A stretch of 64,000 nt of DNA from Citrobacter freundii (GCF_029717145.1 NZ_CP099222.1:3100001-3164000), one strand, 5' to 3'. Numbered from the stretch's first letter, positions 34,567 to 43,994 are shown. Numbers and translations are program-made. The notes: generated by a model from the sequence alone, not told the origin.

Positions 34567-35043
34567 TTAATGGAGGAAATGGGTCTCAGTACCGCTGTTT
34601 TGCACATCTTCTTCAGCGTTAAATAACAGCTGATGCGCCCCGGCTTCAAGGATCACCATGGATATCTGCTCTTCGCTCTGGCGAACAAAACATTCGAACT
34701 GCTCAAACGTGACGCCCGGCACAACGTATAAAGACTGGCAAACCACCAGCTTTGGCAGATTATCATCCTGCATGTCCAGAAAGGCTTTCACCGTCAGCGA
34801 ACTGGCATTAATGGATGACAGATCGGCGGCCAACGGCAGCAACGCCGATGGCCTGACTTCCGCCATCGCAGAGAACAGAATGACGTTATCCACCAAATCA
34901 ATTTTCGCATCAAAGATGCCGTCAAAGTTTTGCATATGAGGTAAATGCAGCGCCTGACAGGTATCGCATTCAAAAAAACTCATGCCCAGGTCGTCGAGCC
35001 ATTGACGCAACGTATCCAGAGTGGGAACGACCAGTGATGTCAT
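34567..35043 (-). CDS. ybjN: YbjN family protein
   Basis: A 158-aa cytosolic protein of the YbjN (sensory transduction regulator-like) family. The length and sequence match E. coli YbjN. A type III secretion chaperone-like fold is known for the family, and overexpression affects motility and stress responses; the molecular role is not established. It follows rimK on the same strand. Confidence 0.94.
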   Translation of the reverse strand: MTSLVVPTLDTLRQWLDDLGMSFFECDTCQALHLPHMQNFDGIFDAKIDLVDNVILFSAMAEVRPSALLPLAADLSSINASSLTVKAFLDMQDDNLPKLVVCQSLYVVPGVTFEQFECFVRQSEEQISMVILEAGAHQLLFNAEEDVQNSGTETHFLH

Positions 35044-35133
35044 AATAATGTGCGACCTCTTTCGATGAAAAAATTACCGGCACAGCTTACGCAAAAAGAC
35101 CGCGTCATACCACGATCGCCATCGATATTGCGT

Positions 35134-36036
35134 TCAGCCGCCGATTTTAAGACAAAATTCCGGAGTTGCATGACGTTCGATCCACTTGATCATCCGTCCG
35201 GCAATATCAACCCCCGTGGTTTTCTCCACGCCTTCAAGCCCCGGAGAAGCGTTAACTTCCATGACCAGCGGCCCGCGGTCTGCGCGCAAAATATCAACAC
35301 CAGCCACATCCAGGCCCATGGTTCGGGCGGCTTTTATCGCGATGTCCCTTTCACGCGTCGTAATATTGGCAATACTGGCCACGCCACCGCGATGGAGATT
35401 AGAACGAAAATCGCCCTCTTTAGCCCGACGCTCAATAGCAGCCACTACCTCGTCCCCTACGACAAAACAGCGAATATCCCGCCCTTTGGCCTCTTTAATA
35501 TATTCCTGCACCAGAATATGTGCGTTCAGTCCTCGAAATGCATCCACGACGCTCTCCGCGGCCTGACGCGTTTCGGCCAGCACCACACCGATACCCTGCG
35601 TGCCTTCTACCAGTTTCACCACCAACGGTGCGCCGCCGACCATATCAATCATGTCGCTGGTATCGTCCGGTGAGTGCGCGATTCCGGTAATCGGGAGATC
35701 GATTCCCTGACGTGCCAGCAGTTGCAATGAGCGCAGCTTATCGCGCGCACGGGTGATCGCCACTGACTCATTCAACGGATAACTCCCTAACATCTCGAAC
35801 TGGCGCAACGCCGCCGTACCGTAAAAGGTAATCGCCGAGCCGATTCGTGGGATGACCGCATCAAAATGAGGGAGCTGGCGGCCCTTGTAATGAATCGAAG
35901 ACGCCGCCGGACTAATGTTCATATAACAGGAAAGGGGATCGATAATTTCAACCAGGTGACCGCGCTGCATCGCCGCTTCACGCAGGCGCTTACAAGAATA
36001 GAGCGTTCCGTCCCGGGACAAAATGGCAATTTTCAC
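35134..36036 (-). CDS. rimK: Ribosomal protein S6--L-glutamate ligase
   Basis: An ATP-grasp ligase that adds glutamates to the C-terminus of ribosomal protein S6. The 300-aa product from the GTG start ([10 protein letters not shown]) equals E. coli RimK; a longer ATG frame is rejected. ATP-grasp features include the [15 protein letters not shown] loop and the metal-binding [17 protein letters not shown] near the C-terminus. It follows nfsA on the same strand. Confidence 0.96.
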   Translation of the reverse strand: MKIAILSRDGTLYSCKRLREAAMQRGHLVEIIDPLSCYMNISPAASSIHYKGRQLPHFDAVIPRIGSAITFYGTAALRQFEMLGSYPLNESVAITRARDKLRSLQLLARQGIDLPITGIAHSPDDTSDMIDMVGGAPLVVKLVEGTQGIGVVLAETRQAAESVVDAFRGLNAHILVQEYIKEAKGRDIRCFVVGDEVVAAIERRAKEGDFRSNLHRGGVASIANITTRERDIAIKAARTMGLDVAGVDILRADRGPLVMEVNASPGLEGVEKTTGVDIAGRMIKWIERHATPEFCLKIGG

Positions 36037-36095
36037 CCTGCACCTCTCTGAAAGACCTGCTGAAAGCCGGCGTATCATACACCGGGTTAAAATCT

Positions 36096-36818
36096 TTAGC
36101 GCGTAGCCCATCCCTGTTTGTGCAAATATTCCAGAATAAAGGGGCGATTTTCTTTGATGATGGTGCGGCGAATATGATCGCTCCAGGTATCACGACGCGT
36201 GTTGCTGCCACGGGTCAGATAATACTGCGCAAGCTGTTCATCATAGTGAGCCAGGGCGTCCTTATCGAGCGGCTGGTATTGATTTTCATGCACCACAATG
36301 GCCGCAGGCAGCCGTGGCTTGATATCGGGATTATCTGCAGACCAACCGAGACACAGACCAAACAGCGGCAGAACATGCTGCGGCAGTTTCAGTAACTCAG
36401 TTACAGACGCAATATTGTTGCGCAGTCCGCCAATATATACACCGCCAAGCCCCAGCGACTCTGCAGCCGTCAGCGCATTTTGCGCCATCATCGCCGTATC
36501 AACCACGCCCAGCAGCAGTTGTTCTGCCAGTCCCAGCTGTGCGTCAGGGCAAATCTGTAAATGACGGTTAAAATCGGCGCAGAACACCCAGAATTCGGCA
36601 GCCTTCGCCACGTGCGGCTGCCCACCTGACAGCGTCACCAGCGACTCTCGCAGGGCCTTATCCGTCACCCGAATAATCGTGCTGCACTGTAAAAAACTGG
36701 AGCTCGAGGTGCCTTGCGCGGCAGCTATAATCGCCTCGCGCTGCGCATCCGAAATCGACGCCTCGGTAAAATGGCGAATAGAACGGTGGCTGCGAAGTAA
36801 ATCAATGGTTGGAGTCAT
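36096..36818 (-). CDS. nfsA: Oxygen-insensitive NADPH nitroreductase
   Basis: This FMN enzyme performs two-electron reduction of nitroaromatics and quinones with NADPH. The 240-aa sequence is recognised in full, with the N-terminal HRSIRHFT and the central [16 protein letters not shown]. Its start overlaps the end of ybjC by 17 bases, and the pair belongs to the SoxRS/MarA-type stress operon in E. coli. Confidence 0.97.
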   Translation of the reverse strand: MTPTIDLLRSHRSIRHFTEASISDAQREAIIAAAQGTSSSSFLQCSTIIRVTDKALRESLVTLSGGQPHVAKAAEFWVFCADFNRHLQICPDAQLGLAEQLLLGVVDTAMMAQNALTAAESLGLGGVYIGGLRNNIASVTELLKLPQHVLPLFGLCLGWSADNPDIKPRLPAAIVVHENQYQPLDKDALAHYDEQLAQYYLTRGSNTRRDTWSDHIRRTIIKENRPFILEYLHKQGWATR

Positions 36819-37092
36819 CTCTTTTTTCTCTGGCTGAACGGGAAGATACGCTGGATGTTCGCGACATCAGCTGCGGCGCCAACAGTTGCGCAATGCGCCA
36901 CATTAAAAACACAGCGGCGGGAAGCATCAACAAAACCCCCAGAAAAATCATCACCACACAGGCCAATGGACTGTTAAGCGGCGCGGGTAAGGTGAGATAA
37001 TCGTTAAGCGACAATAGCGCCAGCGCTAACGACACCATACCGATCGTTTCCAGAATCAATATGCTTTTAGGTAACACACCCACAGTGCGCAT
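36802..37092 (-). CDS. ybjC: Inner-membrane protein YbjC
   Basis: A 96-aa protein with two hydrophobic segments, the DUF1418 family. Its place as the first gene of ybjC-nfsA-rimK-ybjN matches E. coli. Function unknown; it is divergent from grxA. Confidence 0.93.
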   Translation of the reverse strand: MRTVGVLPKSILILETIGMVSLALALLSLNDYLTLPAPLNSPLACVVMIFLGVLLMLPAAVFLMWRIAQLLAPQLMSRTSSVSSRSAREKRDDSNH

Positions 37093-37264
37093 ACGTGGCC
37101 TCCCGGCGAAGTGGCTCGTAGTATAAAACGTTCCGAGTTCTCATGTTTAACAGATATAGCGTAGATGTATCAAAGCAACAGGCCGAACCTACTTTCCATC
37201 CGACATAAATCGCGGCATCATACAGTCATTCGCCATCTGGCCTGATAAGTTCGAGGAGAGTGAG

Positions 37265-37528
37265 ATGTTTGCTGTTATTTTTGGTCGCCCAGGGTGCCCG
37301 TATTGCGTGCGCGCAAAAGAATTGGCAGAAAAATTAAGCAATGAGCATGAAGATTTTAACTTCCGCTACATTGATATTCATGCTGAAGGGATCTCAAAAG
37401 CCGATCTGGAAAAGACGGTTGGTAAGCCGGTAGAGACCGTACCGCAGATTTTTGTCGATCAGAAACACATCGGCGGCTGCACGGATTTCGAAGCATGGGC
37501 AAAAGAGAATGTGAATCTGTTCGCCTGA
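37265..37528 (+). CDS. grxA: Glutaredoxin 1
   Basis: An 87-aa thiol-disulfide oxidoreductase that uses glutathione to reduce ribonucleotide reductase and other targets. The active site GCPYC is at residues ~10-14, and the cis-proline region TVPQIFVD and GGCTDFEAW are present. GAGGAGAG precedes the ATG. E. coli grxA is OxyR-controlled; no site was assigned here. Confidence 0.97.
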   Translation: MFAVIFGRPGCPYCVRAKELAEKLSNEHEDFNFRYIDIHAEGISKADLEKTVGKPVETVPQIFVDQKHIGGCTDFEAWAKENVNLFA

Positions 37529-37562
37529 TTGCCGTCTCTACGCCCTCCACTGGAGGGCGTAA

Positions 37563-37943
37563 TCAGTGTTTTTTCCGCTGCTGATGCTGATTAAATAGGC
37601 TACTGATAAACAGAAAACACAATGCGCCAAGCGCGCACCAAAACACCGCACTAAACAACCATGCAAGCTCTTGCCACAGCGAACGCGTAGGCATAAACAC
37701 AAATCGCATCAATAACAAACAACACGGTGCCGCCAGCATTGCACCGAGAAGAGGTCTAAGCACCTCACGACGATGGGAAAAAAAGCTGGCCGCTGCTCCT
37801 GGCAATATAAAAAACAACAACCCAACCTCAGGATGCCCAGCCGCCTTAAATGCTCCTTTCACGTTCAGCGTCAATGAAAGACACACCACAATAAAAAGCA
37901 CAAAGCAGCAGATCGCACCCGCCCAACCTTGCCTATGTTTCAA
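37563..37943 (-). CDS. ybjM: Inner-membrane protein YbjM
   Basis: A 126-aa membrane protein with four hydrophobic segments, matching E. coli YbjM (125 aa); function unknown. I choose the TTG start (first residues M-KHRQGWAG) because AGGAGGAACGA stands directly upstream and the product aligns with E. coli. A 51-codon extension beginning at an upstream ATG is rejected. It converges on grxA. Confidence 0.9.
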   Translation of the reverse strand: MKHRQGWAGAICCFVLFIVVCLSLTLNVKGAFKAAGHPEVGLLFFILPGAAASFFSHRREVLRPLLGAMLAAPCCLLLMRFVFMPTRSLWQELAWLFSAVFWCALGALCFLFISSLFNQHQQRKKH

Positions 37944-38210
37944 TCGTTCCTCCTGACACTCTCTATCGAACACTCTTTTCGCCCAAAGGCGTCCAGTCAG
38001 ATAAAGTCGTTCGGCATTCCATGCCAAAAACGCACTCACACGATTCTTATAGCCGTTGAAACGTAATGAGATTAAACTAGCCGCATATATCGTCATGCTG
38101 CTTTATTTGGGGCTGTGTACGATGCTGTCGCCCCTTAATTTCTGGCAAAAACATTAGCGTAAATTGCCATTTCTTTCAATAGCTTACTAGTAAACAAGAA
38201 GTTAGTCTCC

Positions 38211-39896
38211 GTGAATATAAACGTCGCAGATTTGTTAAATGGGAATTACATCCTGTTATTATTTGTGGTCCTGGCGCTGGGGCTGTGTCTGGGGAAATTA
38301 CGCCTGGGTACAGTCCAACTCGGTAATTCCATTGGCGTTTTAGTAGTCTCCCTATTATTAGGCCAGCAGCACTTTAGTATTAACACTGATGCTTTAAATC
38401 TCGGCTTTATGCTGTTTATTTTTTGCGTCGGCGTCGAAGCTGGTCCCAACTTTTTTTCGATTTTTTTTCGCGATGGGAAAAATTACCTAATGCTTGCTCT
38501 GGTCATGGTCGGCAGCGCAATGCTGATCGCCCTGGGACTGGGTAGGCTATTTGGCTGGGACATCGGCCTGACAGCTGGCATGCTGGCAGGTTCAATGACC
38601 TCCACGCCGGTGCTGGTCGGAGCGGGTGACACATTGCGCCATTCAGGGATGACAGGAACACAGCTGTCAACGGCTCTTGATAACCTGAGCCTCGGTTACG
38701 CACTGACCTATCTGATCGGACTGGTCAGCCTGATTGTCGGCGCACGCTACCTGCCAAAACTGCAGCATCAGGATTTGCAAACCAGCGCCCAACAAATCGC
38801 CCGTGAACGTGGCCTCGACACCGACGCCAACCGTAAGGTCTATCTGCCCGTGATCCGCGCCTATCGTGTCGGTCCGGAACTGGTTGCCTGGGCTGATGGT
38901 AAAAATCTGCGTGAGCTGGGTATCTATCGCCAGACCGGTTGTTATATCGAGCGTATCCGTCGCAACGGCATTCTGGCTAACCCGGACGGCGACGCTGTAC
39001 TGCAGATGGGCGATGAAATTGCCTTAGTGGGCTACCCGGATGCACATGCCCGCCTCGACCCCAGCTTCCGTAACGGCAAAGAGGTGTTCGATCGCGACCT
39101 GCTCGATATGCGCATCGTCACCGAAGAGATTGTGGTGAAAAACCACAATGCCGTTGGTCGTCGTCTGGCGCAGTTAAAACTGACCGATCACGGCTGCTTC
39201 CTTAACCGCGTGATCCGTAGCCAGATTGAAATGCCGATTGATGACAACGTCGTGCTCAATAAAGGTGATGTGTTGCAGGTCAGCGGCGATGCCCGCCGCG
39301 TAAAGACCATTGCAGACCGTATCGGCTTTATTTCAATTCACAGCCAGGTCACCGACTTGCTGGCCTTCTGCGCTTTCTTTATCATCGGCCTGATGATTGG
39401 GATGATCACCTTCCAGTTCAGTAATTTCAGCTTTGGCATCGGAAACGCAGCTGGCCTGCTGTTTGCCGGTATTATGCTTGGCTTCCTGCGCGCCAACCAC
39501 CCGACGTTTGGCTACATCCCACAGGGTGCGCTGAACATGGTGAAAGAGTTTGGCCTGATGGTCTTTATGGCGGGCGTCGGCTTAAGCGCAGGCAGCGGTA
39601 TTGGCAACGGCCTCGGCGCAGTCGGCGGACAAATGCTGATTGCGGGCCTGATTGTCAGCCTGGTGCCGGTGGTTATCTGTTTCCTGTTCGGCGCTTACGT
39701 ATTGCGCATGAACCGCGCCCTGCTGTTTGGCGCCATGATGGGCGCAAGAACCTGTGCACCGGCGATGGAAATCATCAGCGACACCGCGCGCAGCAACATC
39801 CCTGCTTTAGGTTATGCAGGCACCTATGCTATTGCCAACGTCTTACTGACGCTGGCGGGGACACTGATCGTCATCGTCTGGCCTGGCCTCGGTTAA
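38211..39896 (+). CDS. ybjL: Putative AspT-family transporter YbjL
   Basis: A 561-aa inner-membrane protein with two blocks of five to six membrane helices flanking two cytosolic TrkA-C (RCK-C) domains, the aspartate:alanine exchanger fold. It is almost identical to E. coli YbjL. The GTG start ([11 protein letters not shown], giving Met) matches the E. coli N-terminus. The substrate is not established. A P2-like prophage remnant begins in its terminator. Confidence 0.96.
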   Translation: MNINVADLLNGNYILLLFVVLALGLCLGKLRLGTVQLGNSIGVLVVSLLLGQQHFSINTDALNLGFMLFIFCVGVEAGPNFFSIFFRDGKNYLMLALVMVGSAMLIALGLGRLFGWDIGLTAGMLAGSMTSTPVLVGAGDTLRHSGMTGTQLSTALDNLSLGYALTYLIGLVSLIVGARYLPKLQHQDLQTSAQQIARERGLDTDANRKVYLPVIRAYRVGPELVAWADGKNLRELGIYRQTGCYIERIRRNGILANPDGDAVLQMGDEIALVGYPDAHARLDPSFRNGKEVFDRDLLDMRIVTEEIVVKNHNAVGRRLAQLKLTDHGCFLNRVIRSQIEMPIDDNVVLNKGDVLQVSGDARRVKTIADRIGFISIHSQVTDLLAFCAFFIIGLMIGMITFQFSNFSFGIGNAAGLLFAGIMLGFLRANHPTFGYIPQGALNMVKEFGLMVFMAGVGLSAGSGIGNGLGAVGGQMLIAGLIVSLVPVVICFLFGAYVLRMNRALLFGAMMGARTCAPAMEIISDTARSNIPALGYAGTYAIANVLLTLAGTLIVIVWPGLG

Positions 39897-40002
39897 AATT
39901 TACCCTTTTATGAAATTTTTTTGCAGATAAGCAGAACTTTTCTTCAAGGTGTCAGTCATAACTATTGCCACTGCTTTTCTTTGATGTCCCCAATTTGTGG
40001 AG

Positions 40003-40045
40003 CCCATCAACCCCGCCGTTTTGGTTCAAGGTTGATGGGTTTTTT
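40003..40045 (+). terminator. ybjL terminator, overlapping the prophage attachment core
   Basis: CCCATCAAC and GTTGATGGG form a 9-bp stem with a 19-base loop and six T. The distal arm and T run lie in the 21-bp repeat that bounds the prophage remnant. Confidence 0.85.
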
Positions 40046-40055
40046 GTTGCCTGAA
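40035..40055 (+). repeat. Attachment-site core, ybjL side
   Basis: A 21-bp sequence containing GGGTTTTTTGTTGCCTGA, repeated exactly at 44111-44131. It overlaps the ybjL terminator. Confidence 0.85.
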
Positions 40056-40101
40056 TTTTATACCCTTTTATATCAGCAGGTTACTCTACCCCATCTGAGC
40101 C

Positions 40102-40124
40102 AATGGCGACAAATTGGCGGCAGC
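40102..40124 (+). promoter_or_regulatory. Integrase arm-type repeat, ybjL side
   Basis: Two tandem copies related to TGGCGACA (TGGCGACAAAT then TGGCGGCAG) lie 48 bases inside the core. A near-identical tandem pair lies at 43995-44016, as expected for the two arms of a phage attachment site. Confidence 0.6.
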
Positions 40125-40126
40125 GC

Positions 40127-40345
40127 CTAAAGTGACATGGCAACCTGGCCTGAATTGGGGGGATGCGGCTGCACGACGTTAGTTTCTTTCGGAGTTGCGA
40201 TAGAGCGCACATAAGTTTCATGTGTGATGAACGTATGGCTGCAATTTATGTTCTGGCACTGGTTGTAACGTTCTTTGGTGGTCGAAGATACCTGGAAGCT
40301 ACTGCGGGTATGGGCTGAGTTCCCACACAATGGACAAATCATCAT
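40127..40345 (-). CDS. ogr: Ogr/Delta family late-gene transcription activator
   Basis: A 72-aa zinc-finger protein like P2 Ogr and P4 Delta, which activate phage late promoters through the RNA polymerase alpha subunit. The four zinc cysteines are seen as CPLC near the N-terminus and CQNINC at residues 30-35. Family motifs TTKERYNQCQN and a proline-rich tail agree with P2 Ogr. In P2, ogr lies between D and attP, exactly as here. With the late operons deleted it has no obvious native target except a possible site at 41186-41203. Confidence 0.93.
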   Translation of the reverse strand: MMICPLCGNSAHTRSSFQVSSTTKERYNQCQNINCSHTFITHETYVRSIATPKETNVVQPHPPNSGQVAMSL

Positions 40346-40434
40346 TTAAACGCCCTCACCATTTTTCCACTATTCGCAATAATGATACCCTATTATTTCA
40401 CCTTGTGAACATTAAGTTCGCTTTCGTGAACTAG

Positions 40435-41139
40435 TCATTCCATTTCTAAATCATCGATTTTTACTTCAAGCTCAAGGCTTGTTGTGAACCCACTATCACT
40501 GATGCTGTTGGTCACAGTTGTGATGATCCAGTCCGCTTCATCAACCTGGCTTTTGAAACCATTCACCCTGACAGGCAGCTCCGGGAACAAATCGGCACGC
40601 CCCTTTGCCAGCTGGATTGAAAAGGAGGCCGCACCGCGCTGAATGCGTTCCCACGAGGCTTTGGCTGCCCGTTCTGCGTTCGCCCGATTGGCGTAGGTTC
40701 GGCTTAATACCAGCACATTTTCATCCGTACCGACCAGATAATCCCCCTGCTTCGGCTCTGGTGCATTGGTGGGTTTACTGGTCGTTTTCTTTTTATGACG
40801 CTTTACCTTCACAGCTGGCTTTTGCTTTGGTTCACGGGTGTGAAGCCAGCTGGCCGTAACACCGGTGTAAGCTCCCCGGTCAGCCAGGCTAAAGCGGTGA
40901 CCATCAAACGCAGTAGTGAGGTCACCACCGATACTGAGCAGTAACACCTGCTCACCCACTGACGGTGCCCACCACGTGCGCGAACGACCGCCGCGGGAAG
41001 TGAGCCAGTTCAACCAGGTGGTTTGCAGTTCGCCCGTCTGCACGCGGCATAATCCGTCCGTTAAATTCACTTCAAGGATGGTGCCGGTGCGGTGAAGATT
41101 GTTCAGCAGGCGATAGATTTCGGCAATGTCACTTTTCAT
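40435..41139 (-). pseudogene. In-frame fusion of phage gpV N-terminus and gpD C-terminus
   Basis: The first ~78 residues (MKSDIAEIYRLLNN through GRSRTWWAPSVGEQVLLL to LTTAF) match P2 gpV, the baseplate spike. From about DGHRFSLADRG onward the sequence is the C-terminal third of P2 gpD, the late control/tail protein, ending KIDDLEME. P2 gene order is V-W-J-I-H-G-FI-FII-E-T-U-D-ogr, so one deletion joining V to D explains the fusion. The frame stays open for 234 aa. An upstream start (41184) is less likely because the ATG at 41139 matches the gpV N-terminus. Any function is doubtful. Confidence 0.88.
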
Positions 41140-41185
41140 AAATTTATTGTGTCGGCAAGAAAAGTAAGTAACATCTTTTGCCAAT

Positions 41186-41203
41186 TGTTCTATTCACCAC
41201 ACA
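41186..41203 (-). promoter_or_regulatory. Possible Ogr-binding dyad upstream of the V-D fusion
   Basis: TGT-N12-ACA, the dyad pattern reported for P2 late promoters near -55, occurs about 50-60 bases upstream of the fusion gene start. The spacing would put transcription very close to the start codon, so the call is weak. Confidence 0.35.
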
Positions 41204-41230
41204 ATGCACAGCCATGTATAGGTATACGAA

Positions 41231-41428
41231 ATGTTGCTAATCGGCTTTTTAATAGGTTTTATTTTTGCAATTATATTATGCGGAATGGTTTCTCTACGGA
41301 GTCCTAAAAGTAGAATTCTTAATGGTGTAAATAACATCAAGAATGAATTGTTAGTAATATTTTATCCAGAGGAACTCAATGTATTAAAATTGCTGCTCAT
41401 AGATTCCAATTCCGATTACAAAAAGTAA
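41231..41428 (+). CDS. Small single-pass membrane protein (unrecognised)
   Basis: A 65-aa frame beginning MLLIGFLIGFIFAIILCGMV, one clear membrane helix, then a charged and leucine-rich tail ending DYKK. The ribosome site is weak (AGG eleven bases upstream). It is AT-rich like the rest of the cargo and is followed closely by another membrane-protein gene on the same strand. I do not recognise it. Confidence 0.45.
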   Translation: MLLIGFLIGFIFAIILCGMVSLRSPKSRILNGVNNIKNELLVIFYPEELNVLKLLLIDSNSDYKK

Positions 41429-41457
41429 TCTTCATATGCCTGACTTTTGTGTTGTGC

Positions 41458-41838
41458 ATGAAAGGTTGTTTTGAATTACTTCAAACATGGGGTGTGTTAT
41501 CACAGTCCCCGGAAGAGATAAAAAACCTTCCTCAATTAATTAATTTTACTCTGAAGTTCAAAACGCTAATGTATGTTGCAGCAGCATTGGCTCTTTCATG
41601 TGGCATCCAACTCGCATATATGCTTGTAACCGAAGGTCCTGATGAAGCAGTCGAACCAATAATGCTTGGCATTGCATCCACAATTCTTTTAGTACTATCA
41701 AGCAGTGATGCTGGAGCCTGGGACTTAAACAAGTTTCTTGCAATACTTGTTCTTGTTATATGTTTGCCTGTTCTTTATGCATCCTCTTTATGGATGAAGA
41801 ATAAACCCATTAATAAAAACAAAAAACAAAAAAGTTAA
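41458..41838 (+). CDS. Three-helix membrane protein in prophage cargo (unrecognised)
   Basis: A 126-aa frame (from ATG MKGCFELLQTWG; a GTG three codons earlier is also possible). Three hydrophobic segments are seen: LMYVAAALALSCGIQLAYMLV, MLGIASTILLVL and FLAILVLVICLPVLYASSL. A Lys/Asn-rich tail ends KNKKQKS. No family is recognised. Lysogeny cargo of P2-type phages often protects the host against other phages, and small membrane proteins of this size include superinfection-exclusion factors, but that role here is only inference. Confidence 0.55.
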   Translation: MKGCFELLQTWGVLSQSPEEIKNLPQLINFTLKFKTLMYVAAALALSCGIQLAYMLVTEGPDEAVEPIMLGIASTILLVLSSSDAGAWDLNKFLAILVLVICLPVLYASSLWMKNKPINKNKKQKS

Positions 41839-41867
41839 AAGTTAAAAGTTAAAAGTTAAAAGTTAAA
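41833..41867 (+). repeat. AGTTAAA heptamer, five tandem copies
   Basis: Five exact copies start inside the stop codon region of the preceding gene. This is a simple-sequence tract in AT-rich phage cargo. Confidence 0.95.
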
Positions 41868-42084
41868 GGTTTAAATGTAAAAACAAATGCAAATGTATAT
41901 AAACACGTCAAGCCATCATTAAATAGCATAGCAAATGGAAGGAGTGCTAAATATGATGACAATTCGTTAATCACCCAGGAATTATTTAAACAAAACAATG
42001 CCTGATTTATACATCTCCTATAGAGTAATTTAAACCCACAGATTACTAAATGTATTTTCCAACAATGGAAACACCACACCACGC

Positions 42085-42402
42085 TTACTGACTAACACTA
42101 TTTTTACAGTTGGTAGCATGTTCAAATTCTTTCGTAATATCAATTAATGAACCACTGGGTATGAATATGTTTTTTTCAGTGAATGATAACACCCCAACTT
42201 CGGAGACAATGTTCTCTCCATCGTATTCAAAACTGTCAAGGCTTACATCTTTTGCATTATTAACCTCAGGCATGTTCTCTTCAAAATTGTATTCCTCACC
42301 CTGTCCATCATTTTCTGCAATATTATCAACATCATTATTTTCCTCTGATTCAATCACAACAGGTACACTAATGAATTTATGAGCTATCCCATTTTTGTTT
42401 TT
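42085..42402 (-). pseudogene. Acidic reading frame, probable frameshifted C-terminus of the upstream cargo gene
   Basis: A 105-codon frame, open from inside the 3' end of the neighbouring 437-aa gene. It runs NGIAHKFISVPVVIESEENN and continues as a very acidic tail ending NCKNSVSQ. Its best own start would be a GTG at 42357 without a clear ribosome site. The frame change falls at an A-rich stretch (AAAAAACAAAAATGG), so one inserted or deleted A would join the two into a protein of about 540 aa. It may instead be a separate small gene. Confidence 0.45.
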
Positions 42403-43690
42403 TCATTGCAAGAACACGAACATTTTCAGCACTTCCAAATCCACCGCTAGTCCCATAAATTAGTATGCCAAACCAAATATAATCCTTACCTTCAATCATT
42501 CCTTGTGGTTCACGGAAGTTTTCTGGGTCAGGCATGTAAACAACATAAGTCTTGTGGTCTTTTTTGTTGTATCCCATAATTCCATTTTTGAATTGCGTGA
42601 AATAAATTTCATCAACGCCATCAATTACACAACCACTTTCAGAGTATTTATACTCATCGTGTTCCAAAATTTCAATTGGAACTATATTACCTGCTGTTGC
42701 ATTTCTTCCATTTTCATTAAACCACTGAGTTTCAGGACTGATACCATTTAGCAACTCTTGATTATCATCTTTAGTTTCCTCATCTGAAGTATTTGTAGAC
42801 TCAACTAATTCATCGTCATCAACTTGATCTAGCGGGGTCGCACCATTCATAATGGTGTCATCGAGTTTTTTGTATAACCAAGACTTAGTTTCATCATCCT
42901 TTAGATTAGTTGATAGCAGAGGGTGCATACCTTCACCAGTCCGTAGAATTTCATGACGGATTTGGTAAACATCATTTTTTTTAAAATCAGACAGGAATAT
43001 TCTCACGCCTACACCAGCAGTACTTCTATCTATATAGGTAGAGTAGATTTCCAGACCGTTATCTTTATTAGAGTCTGTAAACCCATATAATAATTTAATA
43101 TAAGTAGAAACCTTCCTTTTAAATTTAACATCCTCCTCTATTTCTTTTTTACTTTTACCCTCCACATCGTTTGTTTCTTCGGAGATAACAGGATCTATAT
43201 CAGTGGTGGTCGTGAACCAATTTTTTTGTGAGAAGTGAACACCTGGTTTTATAAAATCATAGTCACTCAAAAAACCATCACCTAATGGAATAGGTTTGCT
43301 AATAGGAATTGCAATACTATTAATTACTTTATACCCCTTAACTAAAACATGGTAATTAAACTTGTATGCCACCGCTAAATACTGCTGCCCACTTATTAAG
43401 TCATAATATGGAGTCACATATAATAAATCATGACCCACATCGGTATTTCTTGCCATAGTTAATATTTCATTGACATCAACTAAAGGAATTGTAGCCAATT
43501 GATAATTTGCAACCACCTCCGACCACAAACTGGATAAATATCCAAGTGAGCTTAAAACTATAGCCCCAATAACAACCTCTCTCCATTTTTTAACTAACGC
43601 CTTAGTAAATGACATTATGATTGAAAGAAGTTTTCTTTTGAAACTTCCTTTATTGGTTGGCAGGTGTGACTCTTCTTTTCCGTCTGACAT
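42377..43690 (-). CDS. Large membrane-anchored cargo protein (unrecognised)
   Basis: A 437-aa protein starting MSDGKEESHLPTNKG. A basic segment is followed by one membrane helix (VVIGAIVLSSLGYLSSLW, residues ~36-55), so the remaining ~380 residues are probably outside the membrane on one side. The middle is Asp/Glu-rich (DQVDDDELVEST), and aromatic motifs occur near the end (KDYIWFGILIYGTSGGFGSA). I recognise no family. ATG 43690 is preferred to a TTG ten codons earlier. Base composition is much more AT-rich than the chromosome around it. Palindromes lie upstream. Confidence 0.7.
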   Translation of the reverse strand: MSDGKEESHLPTNKGSFKRKLLSIIMSFTKALVKKWREVVIGAIVLSSLGYLSSLWSEVVANYQLATIPLVDVNEILTMARNTDVGHDLLYVTPYYDLISGQQYLAVAYKFNYHVLVKGYKVINSIAIPISKPIPLGDGFLSDYDFIKPGVHFSQKNWFTTTTDIDPVISEETNDVEGKSKKEIEEDVKFKRKVSTYIKLLYGFTDSNKDNGLEIYSTYIDRSTAGVGVRIFLSDFKKNDVYQIRHEILRTGEGMHPLLSTNLKDDETKSWLYKKLDDTIMNGATPLDQVDDDELVESTNTSDEETKDDNQELLNGISPETQWFNENGRNATAGNIVPIEILEHDEYKYSESGCVIDGVDEIYFTQFKNGIMGYNKKDHKTYVVYMPDPENFREPQGMIEGKDYIWFGILIYGTSGGFGSAENVRVLAMKKQKWDSS

Positions 43691-43751
43691 ATAGATACCA
43701 TTATGAATGGTAGTTTCCAATATAGTAGCTAAAAAAAATCAAGTCATGATA

Positions 43752-43765
43752 CATACTAAAGTATG
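43752..43765. promoter_or_regulatory. Perfect palindrome upstream of the 437-aa cargo gene
   Basis: CATACT-AA-AGTATG, about 60 bases before the start codon, in the position of a promoter or operator. No cognate regulator is present nearby. Confidence 0.5.
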
Positions 43766-43815
43766 ATTTTTAGTCAAATGAAAATTACATTCGAGTAATA
43801 AAATGAATATATAGT

Positions 43816-43850
43816 TATACTATAATAACAATACATATGTTATTAGTATA
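43816..43850. repeat. Imperfect inverted repeat in AT-rich leader
   Basis: TATACTATAATAACA and TGTTATTAGTATA pair except for a two-base bulge, around a seven-base loop. This could be an operator or a leader hairpin; the surrounding 43.74-43.99 kb holds no gene that I can support. Confidence 0.5.
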
Positions 43851-43994
43851 ATAGCGTCGAACCATTTTTTCCTACAAAAGAACAGCATCAATGATGCAAT
43901 GATTATCTTCATAACTTACCTAAAGAGAGTTCTAACCTTTTGAGAGAACAGTTTAATCGCTTAGGTCTTAAAACCTAGTAAGCATTAAATGCCA

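Noticed and set aside
37539..37561. Terminator between grxA and ybjM
   Set aside because: ACGCCCTCCA and TGGAGGGCGT form a hairpin, but there is no T run on either strand, so termination cannot be claimed from sequence.
37563..38096. 177-aa version of YbjM
   Set aside because: The extra 51 N-terminal residues are not part of YbjM; a TTG with a strong ribosome site gives the right length.
41849..42082. 77-codon frame on the minus strand between cargo genes
   Set aside because: Cysteine/phenylalanine-rich chance translation in AT-rich DNA without a ribosome site; it also runs through the heptamer repeats.
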